Shown in pieces: positions 23,681 through 35,481 of a stretch of DNA of 64,000 nucleotides. The stretch is from contig BJKQ01000008.1 in assembly GCA_006538405.1 (NCBI GenBank), forward strand, positions 682,001 through 746,000, written 5' to 3'. The DNA comes from Hansfordia pulvinata (lineage: Eukaryota; Ascomycota; Sordariomycetes; Xylariales). Below the pieces are notes generated by a model. That model searched no databases and was not told the origin of the DNA. It was given only the letters and a program-made list of their open reading frames with translations. Within the stretch, counting starts at the first letter, position 1; every line of letters begins with the position of its first letter. A program made the position numbers and the translations under genes.

Positions 23681-24016
23681 GCCCGGATCGACGCGGCGAC
23701 CCGCGGCCGTCAAGGTCCTCACCCCACCACCACCACCACCACCGCTTCGCTACTCGGCACTTGGAAGATGACAACAACCACACGGAACGCACCGAACTCG
23801 CCCATTAGTTAATCCCTTCTCGACACGACTCGGGCATGAATGACGTTATGAGGTACACACAAAGCACCCCTCCCTCCCTTCCCCTGTTGGAAACATGCCC
23901 CCCCGGCCGCGTAGAGGGCGGGAGGGGCGGGAAGGAGGAGGAGGGTTGGTTCGTTTTCGTTCTCGACCGCCCGCCCGCGCGGACAGACAACGTGCGCAAA
24001 CTTGCTCATCAGCAAA

Positions 24017-24039
24017 CCCCCCCCCCCCCCCCCCCCCCC
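24017..24039. repeat. Poly-C tract of about 23 bases
   Basis: Uninterrupted C run in intergenic DNA upstream of the superoxide dismutase gene. Confidence 0.9.
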
Positions 24040-24443
24040 GGAAGCGCTGCGGCGCGTGGTGGAGATCGGAAAGTGTGGCCTCGTATTAAGACTGCGGTGT
24101 ACCTGACAGCGCCACCCAGCCCACGTCTGCGCTGCTGCTGGATAATCAGCAGTGTCCGTTTTGCAAAGTATTAAGAGGTCCGGGAGAGCTTTCACAGCAG
24201 ACCGTTTCCTCCGTCGTTGATTGATTGAGTCTTCTGGGGAGGGGGTTTGACCCGTAGCTGGAGGAATGGGCGACTAACTACATGTGATAGACTGGGCCAT
24301 TCTCCACATCCCCCTCCACGACTCCAATATGCCACCAATCCCCCAAGCAGCCGAACACTTCAAGCACAAACCACATCAGGAAGTCGGTGCCTATTCGTAC
24401 GTGGGGAACATCGGTACAGGTTTGTGCAATCAGCTCAGGCCAG

Positions 24444-24550
24444 GTACGCAGTGCTTCATTGGTCACACAGTGCTTCTTGGACGTACGCGGTGCTCTATTG
24501 GACGTACTCGTTGGACGTACTCGTACGCGGTGTTATTGGGACGCTACAGC
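24444..24550. repeat. Degenerate short tandem repeats built on GTACGCGGTGCT
   Basis: Variants of GTACGC(A/G)GTGCT and TTGGACGTACTCG alternate about five times, giving a patchwork rich in GTAC palindromes. Confidence 0.6.
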
Positions 24551-25189
24551 ACGCACGCACATCCACAATCATGTATGTACACAACGACAAGGCGGTAGAT
24601 TAGTCGGCCAGGCCAAATTGCCCACGCTGTGCTAAATCGAATCTCGGCAGATCCGTGCCTGGGGGAAATAAAACGACAGCTCCGCAGCTGCCACGCGGGT
24701 CTATCCGCCCCCCTGTTCTTCGTTCCTCTGTCCGGGGCAGTCCTTTTCTCTTTCCCCCGGCCCCGGCCCCGGCCCTCGCCTGAAATGGCAAACAGGACAA
24801 CTCCGTCAAACGATGCAGCCACCCGCAAGAGCAGCGGGCCGGTGAGAAACAAAAAAAAAAACAAGCAGGGCGCTCTCTCGACCTTTCGAGAAGCAGGATA
24901 CAAAATAAAACATAAATCCAAATCCGGCTCCGGCCCGAGGACACGCCTCAGACCAGGCGGCTGGTGGGCGGATAAGGTGCACGGGCACGGTGCCTGTCAG
25001 CGCACGCAGGTCGCCGACCCGGCAGTGAGTGGAGGGGTGGATGCCCGGTGACGCACTCGCGTCTTGTCGCGTCAGTGGCGAATGGAAAGAAAATTCGTCA
25101 GTCGAGCGTCAAGTGTCTTCTAACACAAAGGAGAAAGCAGAGATGTGTGTCTCTGGCCGTTGGGAAGCGAAAGCCGAAGGGTATCTATC

Positions 25190-28100
25190 TCAAGTGACAT
25201 GGAAAAGGGGTTCCGGCTGGGGCGGGATCGAGATCGAGTCGTGTCCAGAGCGGGCAAAATCAATGCTTGCCAGGCCCGTGGCTTTGGTGAGCCTCTTGTA
25301 GAACTGCGCGCCCGTGAGTCAGTAAACTTAGGTGTAGGACGTTCGAAGCCCAAACAGTCACGTACCTTGCAGAACGCTGACCTGGCCGGTCCGCGCCTCG
25401 CAAGCAATCTGCAGGCACGAACCCTCAACCATGTCCAGCCGCACACTGTTGGGCAGCTCCTCAAACTCCACATCGGGCAGGTAGATGGCGGAAAAGTCGC
25501 TCAGGTGGTACCGCTTCAACATGCCCTTCTCCTTGGCCTTGGCCGCGGCGCCCTGCACGGCGCTCAGTATCAGCCATCCCTGGGCGTCCAGCGACATGTT
25601 GCGGCGCTTCCAGAGCAGGTTGTCCGGGAACTGCACATTCACGTCGCCAACACACGAGACAATGGCCGCCGAAGAGTCCGGGCTCGGAGGCGCCGCGGGC
25701 TTCTCCACGCGGGGCCGGGTGTCCGCCGTGGGCGACGTCGGCTGCGGCGGGTCGGCTTGCGACCGGCTCCGAGAGAGGCGGACAGCCGTCTCATGAATCG
25801 GGAGGCTCGGTTCTCGGATTTCTTCTCGGCGTTGGCTTCGTCGTCCTTGACCGCCCCGTCGGGAGTAGGGGCCTTGTTGTCGCGCTCGTGGCTGCCAGAC
25901 CGACGGCTGGCGTTGGACAGACGACGAGCAATGTGGCTGGCGTTCTGGTGGGCGGACGGGGGCCCAGCTGACCTCATGCTGGCGGCCAGGTCGGTCGGCC
26001 TAACGGCACTCGACGAGCTGTTGTTACGCTCCTTGAGCAGATCCTTAAACTGGCTCACGGAAGACCTCCTCGAACTTGAGAACGACCTCGTCAGTCAACG
26101 CCACTCGCCCGGGGTGTCGTCACGGGAGATCAACTCACTCTTGCCCATCATCCGGCTGCATGTCCACCGTCAGAGGGGAATCGCGGAGCTCGTACATGCC
26201 CACCTGGGACTCGGGCCTGGACCGCAGGTTCTGCGTGTGATCCCGCAGAATGCGCGCGGTGACTTGGATGGACTCGGGCCGGCCGCGAGGAGTCTGGCCC
26301 TGGCTCTCAAACATGTTCAGCCGGCTGGCCATGGATCCGGACCGGCTGCGGGTCGTCTCCGGGGTGTCCGGGGTATTGTCTCTGGAACGTCCAGTTCGCT
26401 GCTCCTGCTCAGAGGTTGGTGACTGCCGGGTGAGGGAATTAGCCCGATCTACGACGGACGGCGACTTGGAGTTCTGCCGAGTAGTACCTTTGCGGACGGT
26501 ATAGAAAGTGGACGAGGGCGCGACAGCGCGGGGCTGGGCGGCCTCCCGCTCGGCCCGCCGGACAGTTTCTGCAGGGCTTGGATGCGCTGCGAGATGCTCG
26601 ACCCCATGTTACCTTTCTTGGACGGCTGTCCAGCATTGGACGGCGGCCGGGGGACGTTGTTCAGCGCCGGGCCGCCGGCGGACACGCTTCGCGGCGAGGG
26701 GGCCGCCGACGCATCGCTGGGCGCCAGGAACGAGCCGCGCAGCGGGTTGGAGGAGGCCCGGAGCATGGGAGGGCGGTCGTCCTCAACCACCGGGGAGTGG
26801 GCCTGGGACTCGGGGCCGGCAGCGGCAAAGTTGGGGGTCATGGGGACTTGGACACCGTCACTGGGCGCGCTTCCTGGACTGTAGCGGACTGGAGCTCCTC
26901 CATCAGGGCGTCGTCGTCCAGCAAGGGGTCGGAGGTCTCGGACTGGGGCGTCTTCTTGGCGGCCAGGTCGGTGCGAATGGGGTCGATAGGGCCCTTGCGA
27001 CGGATGGTCCGGGGTGGAATGACCGTGGCTTCGTCATCCTGCTGAGCTTCAGCCGCGGGCTGCTCCGAGACTTGACTCGGGGCGGGCTCGTCAGGTTGGT
27101 CCGAGTGGGCGGCAGGCGTGACGGTCACAGGCGGCGAAGCCGGGCGGGTGATGGACGGCATGGCTGGCACCGGCTCCGAGATAGGTTCCGTAGGGGCCTT
27201 CAAATCGCGCAGGGAAAACTTGGACTTGAGGCTGGGGGTCGTTGGCGACTTGATCGACTTGGGGGTAGATGGCGATCTGGGTTCGGCCGCAAACTTGGAG
27301 GTAGGAACGCCCCAGGGTGATCGGGCGGCGTCGTCGGTGGCGTCGGGAATGTCGATCACGGTGGTCCGAACTTCCGAACCGTCTTGGGCGTTCTCGCGGG
27401 GCTGCTCGACAGTCGTCTCAGCAGGCGAAGGTTGAGCGGGCGGCTCTTCCGTTGAGGGCTCGGGGGGAGCCTCCGCTTCGACGTCGACCTGTTGCTGCTG
27501 GTCGGCGGGCTCGGTCGAGGGCAGCGACGCAGCTTCGGGCTCCACGGCAGACTGGGGATCGGGAGTCGGAACGGCGGTTTGAGTGCCGTCGGATTGAAGC
27601 TCGTCCGCGGGCGGGGGGTCGGCGTCACCAGGCTCAATCGCACTCATACGCAGCCCGGCTTCGGCGACAATCTCGGACAGCTCGTCAGGCCCATCCCCTA
27701 CGTCCTCATCGTCGGTGGCGACTTGAACCGAAGGGTCGGCGGGCTTGGTGGGAGCTTCGGCCTCGTGGACGGTCTCGTCAGTGGACTCGGACAAGGAAGA
27801 AGCCTTGGTGGAGTCGCCAATCTCGGACGACGAGGCGGCGGTGGGGGAGGGAGGGTGCGAGTCGGTGGTGTGTTCGGAGCGGGCTTCAGTGTTGATGGTC
27901 ATGGGGGTCGTCGGCGAGTCGATGGCGATGGCAGAGTCGCCGGCGGTGGATGAAGGAGGGTTGCCCACGTCTAGCCCCTGAGGGCGGTCGATGTCGCGGT
28001 CGCGGGTCCGTACGGGCAAGGTGGCCGCAGTGGTAGGGTCGGAAATTTCCGCAGTCCCCACTTGCTCATTGATCGTCGGACCGGGGCCTGGGTTCGTACT

Positions 28101-29746
28101 CGAACTGGCGGCAGCCACATTCTCGGCGCCAGACGGCTCATTCTGCAGCTGCGACGCCGACGGCGCCGGCGGCTCGGCCACGAGCATGCTCTGTTTCTTC
28201 TTCTTTTCCCGCATCTTCATGGCCTTGAGAAGACGCGCCTTTTCCGGCGTCATCTTGGCGTCACGTGTCGAGGGCGACACGGAGGGCGCTATGGATGCCG
28301 CCACCGACTTCATGGACGCGCCGGAGCTGGTGGCCGGCCGCGGGGGTAGATGCTCCTCACCCTCGTCGTTCACCTCGGGAATGGCCAGTGTGACCGTCAC
28401 AATCTTGTCTGGGGAGCTGCCCTCGGCGGGCTCCTCGTCGACCTCGTCCGTGGCGTCCCAGGTCCGGCCCTTTTTGGAGCCTTTGTGGAAAGGCTTGAAT
28501 CCTGCAGGAAGAGCAGCGATCGGGCGAAAGTTGCCAGCCGTCTGCGGTCGCTTGCTGACGTCGTGCGACGGACGCGGGCCCAGGCGGGCCTTTGGTTTGG
28601 AGCTGAGGCTGTAGAGATCGGGGCGCGCCGTTTGCGAGGACAGGCGGCGGTCAAAGTCGAATTCCGAGGTGGCAGGCGACGTGGGCAGTGAGGCGGCCGT
28701 GAAGCTGGGTGGCTCGTGGGTTGAGGCGAAAGTGGCCGAGCGGGGTGAGGTGATGTGGTGGGGGTCGAGGACGACGGGCGACTGGCCGGGCAGGTCCTTG
28801 GCCAGGTCGCTGGGCAGCGGGGAAATGGCCTCGTCCGATTCCGAATAGGACGACGACGTGGGGCGCACGGGGAGCTCTTTGGTTTCGGGGTCCTGGCGCA
28901 CCAGCGACTGGCGTTTCCGCTCCCTGCCCTCCTCTTCTTCCGACTCCTCGGCGATTTCGTTCAGTCTGCGGCGGCCCAGGGAGCTGTTGGAAGACGAGTT
29001 GGAGCCGGACGCGGCGTGGAGTGAGCATGCGGCCGATAACTTGGTATCCTTGAGCTCCTTGGCCTCGGACAGCTCGAAGATGGTGTTGTGGGGGGTGAAC
29101 CGTTCGCACACGGCATTGAAATGGACGGAAGCGCGGGCTGTGTCAGGTTGAGCGTGTTAGCAGCCGTCCATGCATTCAATGGCCGGCGCATGGCGTCTCT
29201 GGGGCGCGTGGCGGTCATGCAGGCGCGGTTTGTTCCTTTTCTTGCGTTCGCCCGGGCGCGTGGCCAACCAGGTTTGCAGGACAGCCGACGCTCGACCGGC
29301 CTCGATACCACGCCCAGGAGCGCGGCAAGACAGAACATGTCTCCGCGTGGGGGGTTCCAGCATGGGAACACGTAGGGGAGTAGACAGGCGGGATGGGGCC
29401 AACGCACCTTTGATGAGCCGAGAGCAGTCCTCGGGCATGAACTTGAGAATCACATTGCGGCGCCTGTACCTGAGGAAGCCGTACAGGGGCGAGGGCTCGT
29501 CGTGCTTGGCAATGGCATTGCGAGCCTCGACGATGCCGCCCACGCCGCTGTGGAAGAGCTCAACCTCGTCGCGACTGGCATACTTGATGAGGAACCTGGG
29601 CAGAGACGGATGGGGTCAGCGGGAGTCTGGAAGTGGAAGGCGGCGGCGGAGGCGGCGGCGACGACGACATACCATCCCCTGGGCTCGGTGTTGGCCGTGT
29701 CGAAAGCCTCCTGGATCTTGGGGCTGTCGAGGCCGTTGAGCGACAT
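25190..29746 (-). CDS. Large ADF-H (cofilin-like) N-terminal domain protein with long disordered tail
   Basis: Five exons join in frame: 29746-29673, 29595-29408, 29137-26139, 26086-25382 and 25303-25190, about 1360 aa. The N-terminus MSLNGLDSPKIQEAFDTANT, then FLIKYASRDEVELFHSGVGG, YGFLRYRRRNVILKFMPEDC and ARASVHFNAVCERFTPHNT, resembles the coactosin/cofilin-like domain of a fungal family usually annotated as ADF-H proteins. The assignment is by pattern memory. Residues from about 130 to 1150 are disordered (Ser/Pro/Glu/Thr-rich) with a basic patch (MKMREKKKKQSML). The C-terminus is conserved-looking again: NLLWKRRNMSLDAQGWLILS, AKAKEKGMLKRYHLSDFSAI and FYKRLTKATGLASIDFARS. Frames are bridged by one missing base at 26842-26845, 26516-26518 and 25800-25802. 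The last intron uses donor GTCAGC and branch ACTGAC. A role in actin or cortical organisation is inferred only. Confidence 0.8.
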
Positions 29747-32304
29747 GGCGGCGGCGGCGACGGCGGCGGCGGAGGGTTGGCGGGTGATGGGGTCCCGACC
29801 GCGGGAGCTACTGATTCATGTACGGAGACTGTTGCGCGGCGGCGGCGCGGTGCGGGAACGGGGGAGCGAGTCGAGGCGGGAGCGAGTCGTCGCAGCTTGG
29901 TGGTGGTGGGTGAGCGGCGCGCGGCGCTCTCGGGGGCCTTGCTGGGCCGGTGGTGGTGGTTCTTTGTGAGGGCGGTCGGCCCCGGTGCTCACTTGGCGGT
30001 GCTCCCTTTGTCGCCGGCGATGAACGGGGCGGGAGTGAGGGCGTGGGCGAGGACAAGCAAGCGCAGCAAGCAAGCGAGCGAGGAGGCAGGCCAACAGGCG
30101 AACGGCGACGGCGGACGACGACGACGACAGCGGCGGCGGCGGCGGCTACACCAGGGGACGACGGGACAATGGCAATGGAAATGTCAGTGCGCGGGCAGGC
30201 CATGGGACGAGGGGGGCCAATTGGAATCCGGGGGGCCGACGGTGCAAAAGCGATCTCTCGAATCAGTCAGGGGTTGGGCAAATTGGCTGGGCGGAGGCGG
30301 CACATCCAATGGCGCAGAGGTCGCGGCCAGCGCTGCCGGGTACGGGGACATTGGCGCGTGTAGAGGCTCCGCCTGGGAGGGCTGTCTGAGAGTGGGCGGC
30401 GCCGGGTCTCTACCTCTCCACGGGCCGTCTCAGGTGCCGGTACTCGCACGCGCTGCGAGGCACATCCAATTCTAATGGATCCTGCCAATCCCGGGGGCGA
30501 TGGTCCCGCCAACTGCATGCACTTACAGAGGTACGCGTATCTATTAGGTACTCGTGCACGTACTTTCCTTGTCTGCATTGGACGGCGTTCGTACCGGCAT
30601 TACGCGCATCACCACAATTATCACCATTGACGGGAGGAATCTGCTGGTGATTCCGTTGTCCGACTTCCACTTCGCCCACGTGTGCTCGGATGGAACGTCA
30701 GAGTACTCATCCATATCTATGAGGATCCCGAGCCATGGCGCGCAATAGCTGGGCGAGATGGGTTTGGGTGGCATGCCCAAGACGTCCCAGCCTGTCAGAA
30801 GCGCCCGCGCGACGAGTCGTCATCGGGAGCCAGGCAAACAAAGGGCATCCCGGATGCCAACACGAGTAATTGCCCGGCCGGGACAACAGCCGCATTGTGG
30901 TATTCCGACGAGAACGAGTGCTCGTGGGGGCGGAGCTGATTGTCAGGTGGTACCCGTCTACTCGTACGTACTGATGGTACCACACTAATAATTACCATCC
31001 ACGGATACATGCACCACCACATGAGGGCAGAGATCTATCTCTGGTTGCTGATACACGAGCACGAGCACAAGCACACGCACACGCACACGCACCCGCACAA
31101 GCACAGCCCTCGGCTACGAGTTCTCGTGCTCATGTGGACGGACATGGAGAGACCTGTTGAAGAAGTCGCCCGTTTCCTCGCAGCGTCTCTTTTCTCGACG
31201 ACCGCCAGTTGAGGGGTTCAGGGGCGCGCGCGCGCGCCGGGGGGGGCTGCGAAAGGGGTAGGGGGCGCGGGCCACCGGGAAAAAAAAGAAACAAGCCGCG
31301 AGAAAAGGAACAAGACAGTCGTCCAGCGCCGCGAATGCATGCAGCCCCCTCCCCGCTCGTCACAAGTCTCCGTCATGATGAGGGGGAAAGCCCCATTGCC
31401 ACGAAAAGCTGCGGCGCACGCGCACGAGTTCCCGCAGGGACGGACCCTGGACCGTGAGAGAAGGCGGCCACGCAAGACATGGAAGACTGGCCATCTTCGG
31501 GCGACGACGTAGAGAGAGAGAGAGAGGGAGGGAGAGAGAGAAGAAGACGGCAGGGGACGTTGCACAGGCCAGCCAGCCAAGAGTCCGTATACGAGTATGC
31601 ACGACTGGAAAAGAACGCGCCGAGAAGGCGTGCTGGCGGGCCGCTGGCCAGCTTGTCGGGACGCGTCTCGCTTCCACTGTGGCCCGACCATTGCTTCGCT
31701 GTTCCCATTGGATTTGACTGGTGCTGGGGCTCGCGCTCGAGAGAAGATATTCGTGCTTCCGCTCCCCTACACGGAGGTACGAACGCTCGTATTAGTACTC
31801 TGATTACCTCTTCTCTGCTCTATCCTCACTGTGACTAAGCCCGTGTGCCCCTAGCTTCAATACCGGTAATAGGGCACTCTGCGGGTACTCGTAAATGGCG
31901 ACCCCACCGGATCTTGACGGAACAGGACTACGGCCAGCCGCTTTGTAATAAAGGGGTCCTCCCATCTCGCCCCCTTTCTCTTGGTCGTAGTGGTTCCTTG
32001 AGGAGTAAGGTACGCGTACTCGTACCCATCCATTCCCAGTCCCCCCCCTCACCACTCATCTCCAGCAGACGACGAGCAAGGTTGGTAATGACGAGATGGT
32101 GCTCCAAAGCGGCCAATCTTCTTTTCGGGGGGGGGGGGCTGGCATTGGTTGGCACGTTGGATTGCACCCTCGGCGCAAAGCCCAGACACGCATAACACGC
32201 CGCTGAGACGGGGACATATCATCCACCCTGACGCAGCTGGGACGTGATGCTCACCTGCGACCAGGTAGGTACTCGTATGCTTTCTCTCGTGAGACGCCTG
32301 TCAA

Positions 32305-32329
32305 AGAGAGAGAGAGAGAGAGAGAGAGA
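32305..32329. repeat. GA dinucleotide microsatellite
   Basis: An uninterrupted (GA)n run of about 25 bases lies about 55 bases left of the MITE. Confidence 0.9.
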
Positions 32330-32383
32330 TCCCAAGGGGTATTCCCACTCGCGCCCCAGGCAGGAGCACAGCACGAGCCGGTA

Positions 32384-32535
32384 TCCCCTTAACTGTCAGT
32401 AATCAACAGTCCATTTATTCCACCTTGAAAAGCAAGCGCTTTACCGGAATTGGTAAGTGGAACAGTGCGGTCAGGCTCTCAATTGGGCGTTGAAGCTTGG
32501 AGCCACAAATTGTTGATTTCCGACAGTTAAGGGGA
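32384..32535. mobile_element. MITE-like element with 27-bp terminal inverted repeats and TA duplication
   Basis: The left end reads TCCCCTTAACTGTCAGTAAT and the right end, reverse-complemented, reads TCCCCTTAACTGTCGGAAAT. The inverted repeats extend to about 27 bases with three mismatches. The 152-bp element is flanked on both sides by TA (32382-32383 and 32536-32537), as for Tc1/mariner/pogo-type insertion. It has no coding capacity, so it would depend on a transposase elsewhere. Confidence 0.8.
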
Positions 32536-33108
32536 TAATGAACCCGCCTCAGCACTCCGGTGCGAATACCTAGGTACTAGTACGGCCACCCAGCAAGCGC
32601 GTGGTCCTCCGAGACGTGATGATCGACGGGGCCACGTCCAATAGATCCGCGTCTAATCCCCCCTCCAGAAAGGCACATGAGGTTCTCTCTCTATCTTCAT
32701 CCCATATCTTAATAGCGGTGCGCCGCCGCCGCCGCCGCCGCCGCTTTGATGCCCGTGCACACCTGTCGCACACGTCCCCATTTCGGACACGCGGGCACGC
32801 GGGGAAGGAGGGATTCTCCAACATCAGGAGAACTGCACAGCCGTCCAGTGCCGGATGCTCTCGGGCCCCTTTTTTTTTCTCTCGCGGGGTTACCTACTAC
32901 CTTACCCACGCGCACATGTTACTCGTACGGAGTACCTACCTGCGCGCGCTGTCCCCGCATCTCAGATCAGACCAAGTACTCGCACTGCTGCCGGGAATGG
33001 GAGGGGGCAAGAGGGTCTCTTTGAAGGACGATGCAGAGTAGGTACTTGTAGAATGGGAGGAGCCGGACTACCACTCCGGTTGGGGGAGAATGGTGACATC
33101 TCGACTCT

Positions 33109-33114
<6 letters not shown>

Positions 33115-33150
<36 letters not shown>
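33115..33150. repeat. GT dinucleotide microsatellite
   Basis: An uninterrupted (TG)n run of about 36 bases in intergenic DNA. Confidence 0.95.
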
Positions 33151-33153
<3 letters not shown>

Positions 33154-33777
33154 ACGATATGATGCCTCGGGATCAGGCGGCGCGCTGGTATAGTAGAAAG
33201 GCGAGAGGGGGGAGTGGAGGGGAGGGGTATAGCATACGAACAACGCGCACAATGACCACCCGTTTCCACCCTGTGCGCGTGCGTCGTTACTGATCTTACG
33301 CAAGGGGAGGTACTTTTGTATGCATCTGCGGCTTCCCGCGATTCGTTCTGGAGACGTTGCAATCGTTCCATGCGAAGAATGAACATGGCACGTGTGTCGC
33401 GCGGCAAAGCTGCTGCAGCAATCAGTAGCGAGATGAGGGGTCCAGAGACGGGGAATAAACAACATAGATGGATAGAAAGACGACGCAGCCCAGGGAGGCG
33501 GAAGAGATGGGGGGGGAAAGGTCCAAAAATGTCTCGTTGTCTGACTGACAGGCGAGACCAGTCTCGGCTTTGTCCTAAGGGGGGAGGGGGGCGCTTTTCT
33601 CTCCCTCTCTTTGTTTTGACGTCGCCCGCACTTTTCCGTCCCTGCGATCGCGATCCTCGAACGAAGGGGGAGGGAGGAGGGGGGACGAAGTACGTATGAG
33701 ACAAGACACATGGGATAGAAGCGGCTGTTGGCGGCAGGGCAAAGTGATGCGATCACGCGGCGGCTCGGCGTTGCAAG

Positions 33778-33864
33778 AAAGCAGAGCAGAGCAGAGCAGG
33801 GCTGGGCTGGGCAAGGCAAGGCAAGGCAAGGCAGGGCAAGGCAAGGCAAGGCAAGGCAAGGCAA
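33778..33864. repeat. GCAAG pentanucleotide tandem repeat
   Basis: Repeats of GCAAG and close variants (GCAGA, GCTGG, GCAGG) run for about 87 bases. On the minus strand they yield an artificial Leu-Ala-Leu-Pro-Cys frame that is not a gene. Confidence 0.9.
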
Positions 33865-34135
33865 CGGGGTGGTAGTGTAAACAAGCGCGTTCTCGCCTGG
33901 CCCGTCTTTGTTTACTGTTTATTCCCATCTGGACGAGAGGGAGTGTGTCGGCTCGCTGGGCAATCTTGAGCAGCTTGCCCCCCCTCCCATCTGTCGCGTT
34001 CGCACACAATCACCCGTCACTCGCGGTCAGTACGGATTCTCAGTCGCGCCCTTTGAGAATCTCAACACGGACCCTCGGGGAAAGGGGTCCAGGGCCGTTT
34101 TGTGCTTGCTTGTTTATTTGTGTGTGTGTGTGTGG

Positions 34136-34162
34136 CCCCCCCCCCCCCCCCCCCCCCCCCCC
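34136..34162. repeat. Poly-C tract of about 27 bases
   Basis: The longest homopolymer in the window. It follows directly after a short (GT)n run, in intergenic DNA. Confidence 0.95.
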
Positions 34163-35481
34163 GGCCGCATTCCACTGCCCAGCGAAGACGACTCAGAGAC
34201 AGGCCGGGGAACGCGGGTCGTCTGCGGTGGGGAATGCGCTTTGATCCAGGGTCATTCTGCCCTTGGGCCTTCTGGTCCGTTTTGTGGCTTGTGCGATTGG
34301 TCTTGCTGGCGTCTGATTATCGCAGTCATGGGATGTATTGAATAAGGGTTGCTCTGTTCCTTTGCTTTCGAGGGAGGGTGCTGGCGCTCTATCTTGGCGA
34401 TATGACATACACCAAGGTCGAAGCCTCCCCTCGGCAAGTGAACATGACCTCGCCGACGATCTTGTATCATATATGGTACATATGCGGAACTGTATCTGGA
34501 GAATGGCCCGAAGAGTCCTCGTGTTAGATGCGTCCGACAGCCACAGACTCTGGCCTGTTTTGCACAGACCCTCGAGTGGTAGCCCGTATGTTGACTTGCG
34601 ATGGCTTCGTCCCTTGGGCGAGCAACGCGGACGGGGCAGTGGTAGCCGTGAGCCGCAGCGACGCAATCCCGGAGCCGGGGATGTCCAATCGGCTCTTGTA
34701 AGCTGTGCATGCCAGGGTGCGCAAGCGGTTTTGTGTCGATCGACTCTCCCTCACCACTACGTCCTCCTTCTCGGAAGTCTGTCATGTCAGAAAGGCCATG
34801 TCGATTCACGATACCAGGCACAGCGCAGCCACTCACTTGAAGCCGACCGTCGGCCAGAATCTCCCGACAGGCTCGCGGCCGCCGATTGCCAACAGGTTAG
34901 CAGTTTCCAAGCTCGAGGAACGAACTGCCTTGATTCTTTTTCTCCCCTTGCAACCCCTCCGAATCTACCTCCCTCTCGCGATACGCCGGCTTGTTCCCAC
35001 TGCGTCGTTCCGGTTCGGTTCGGGGGGAGAGAGCTCGAACGACCCGGACGTGCGCTTGGCTTTGGTCTCTTCTACTCAACTACTACCTGGCTGACTTTCG
35101 CCATTCTAGCCAGGTCGATTTCGCAAGCAGTCGATGAGAGAGAAGCCAACTTATAATCTGAAGTTGAACAGCTTACTTATCTAGACTGCCTAACTTCACA
35201 ATTGACTACTTTCTTGCACCTCTTCCGCTGAGTGCATAGGAAAGCCAAACACTTCACGCTAAGGAACCAGAGCAACGTGAAATGGTAGAGATGATGTTTT
35301 TCTTCATGTAAAAAAGGACAGCCGCCTGACCCCAGCAATGCAACGCTATGAACGACCCAAGGTATATAAAAGTAGATGAAAGAATACATGTCCATATGAC
35401 GAAGTGGTATATATGAAAAATGCGAGCAAGCAAGCAAGCAAGCAAGGCAGCCTCCACCCCCTTACCCAAGCCCCCCCATCA

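Larger units (their letters stand above)
23319..25189. other. Intergenic region with microsatellites and poly-C tract
   Basis: This is the superoxide dismutase promoter and the 3' side of the ADF-H-like gene. It holds a GA run (23521-23552), a tetranucleotide TGTC run (23640-23680), a poly-C run of about 23 bases (24017-24039), degenerate repeats at 24444-24550 and a GGCCCC-type repeat near 24758-24778. No gene is seen. Confidence 0.5.
29747..35481. other. Long intergenic region, 5.7 kb, with MITE and many repeats
   Basis: No convincing gene is present. The first 700 bp (ADF-H-like gene promoter) are GC-rich with CGGCGG runs. Further on are CA repeats (31065-31100), GA runs (31510-31540, 32305-32329), a MITE (32384-32535), a GT run (33115-33150), GCAAG pentamers (33778-33864), a poly-C run of about 27 bases (34136-34162), and an AT-richer 3' flank (35150-35430) beside the protease gene. 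TACTCGTA-type words are frequent. Open frames such as 34338-35156 (272 codons, no good ATG) lack protein-like character. Confidence 0.5.

Noticed and set aside
32962..33864. 300-codon minus-strand frame starting with Leu-Pro-Cys repeats
   Set aside because: The frame is generated by GCAAG pentamers and a GT microsatellite.
34338..35156. 272-codon open frame on the plus strand
   Set aside because: It opens at TTG with no suitable ATG nearby, has no domain pattern, low-quality composition and no splice signals; probably chance in high-GC DNA.
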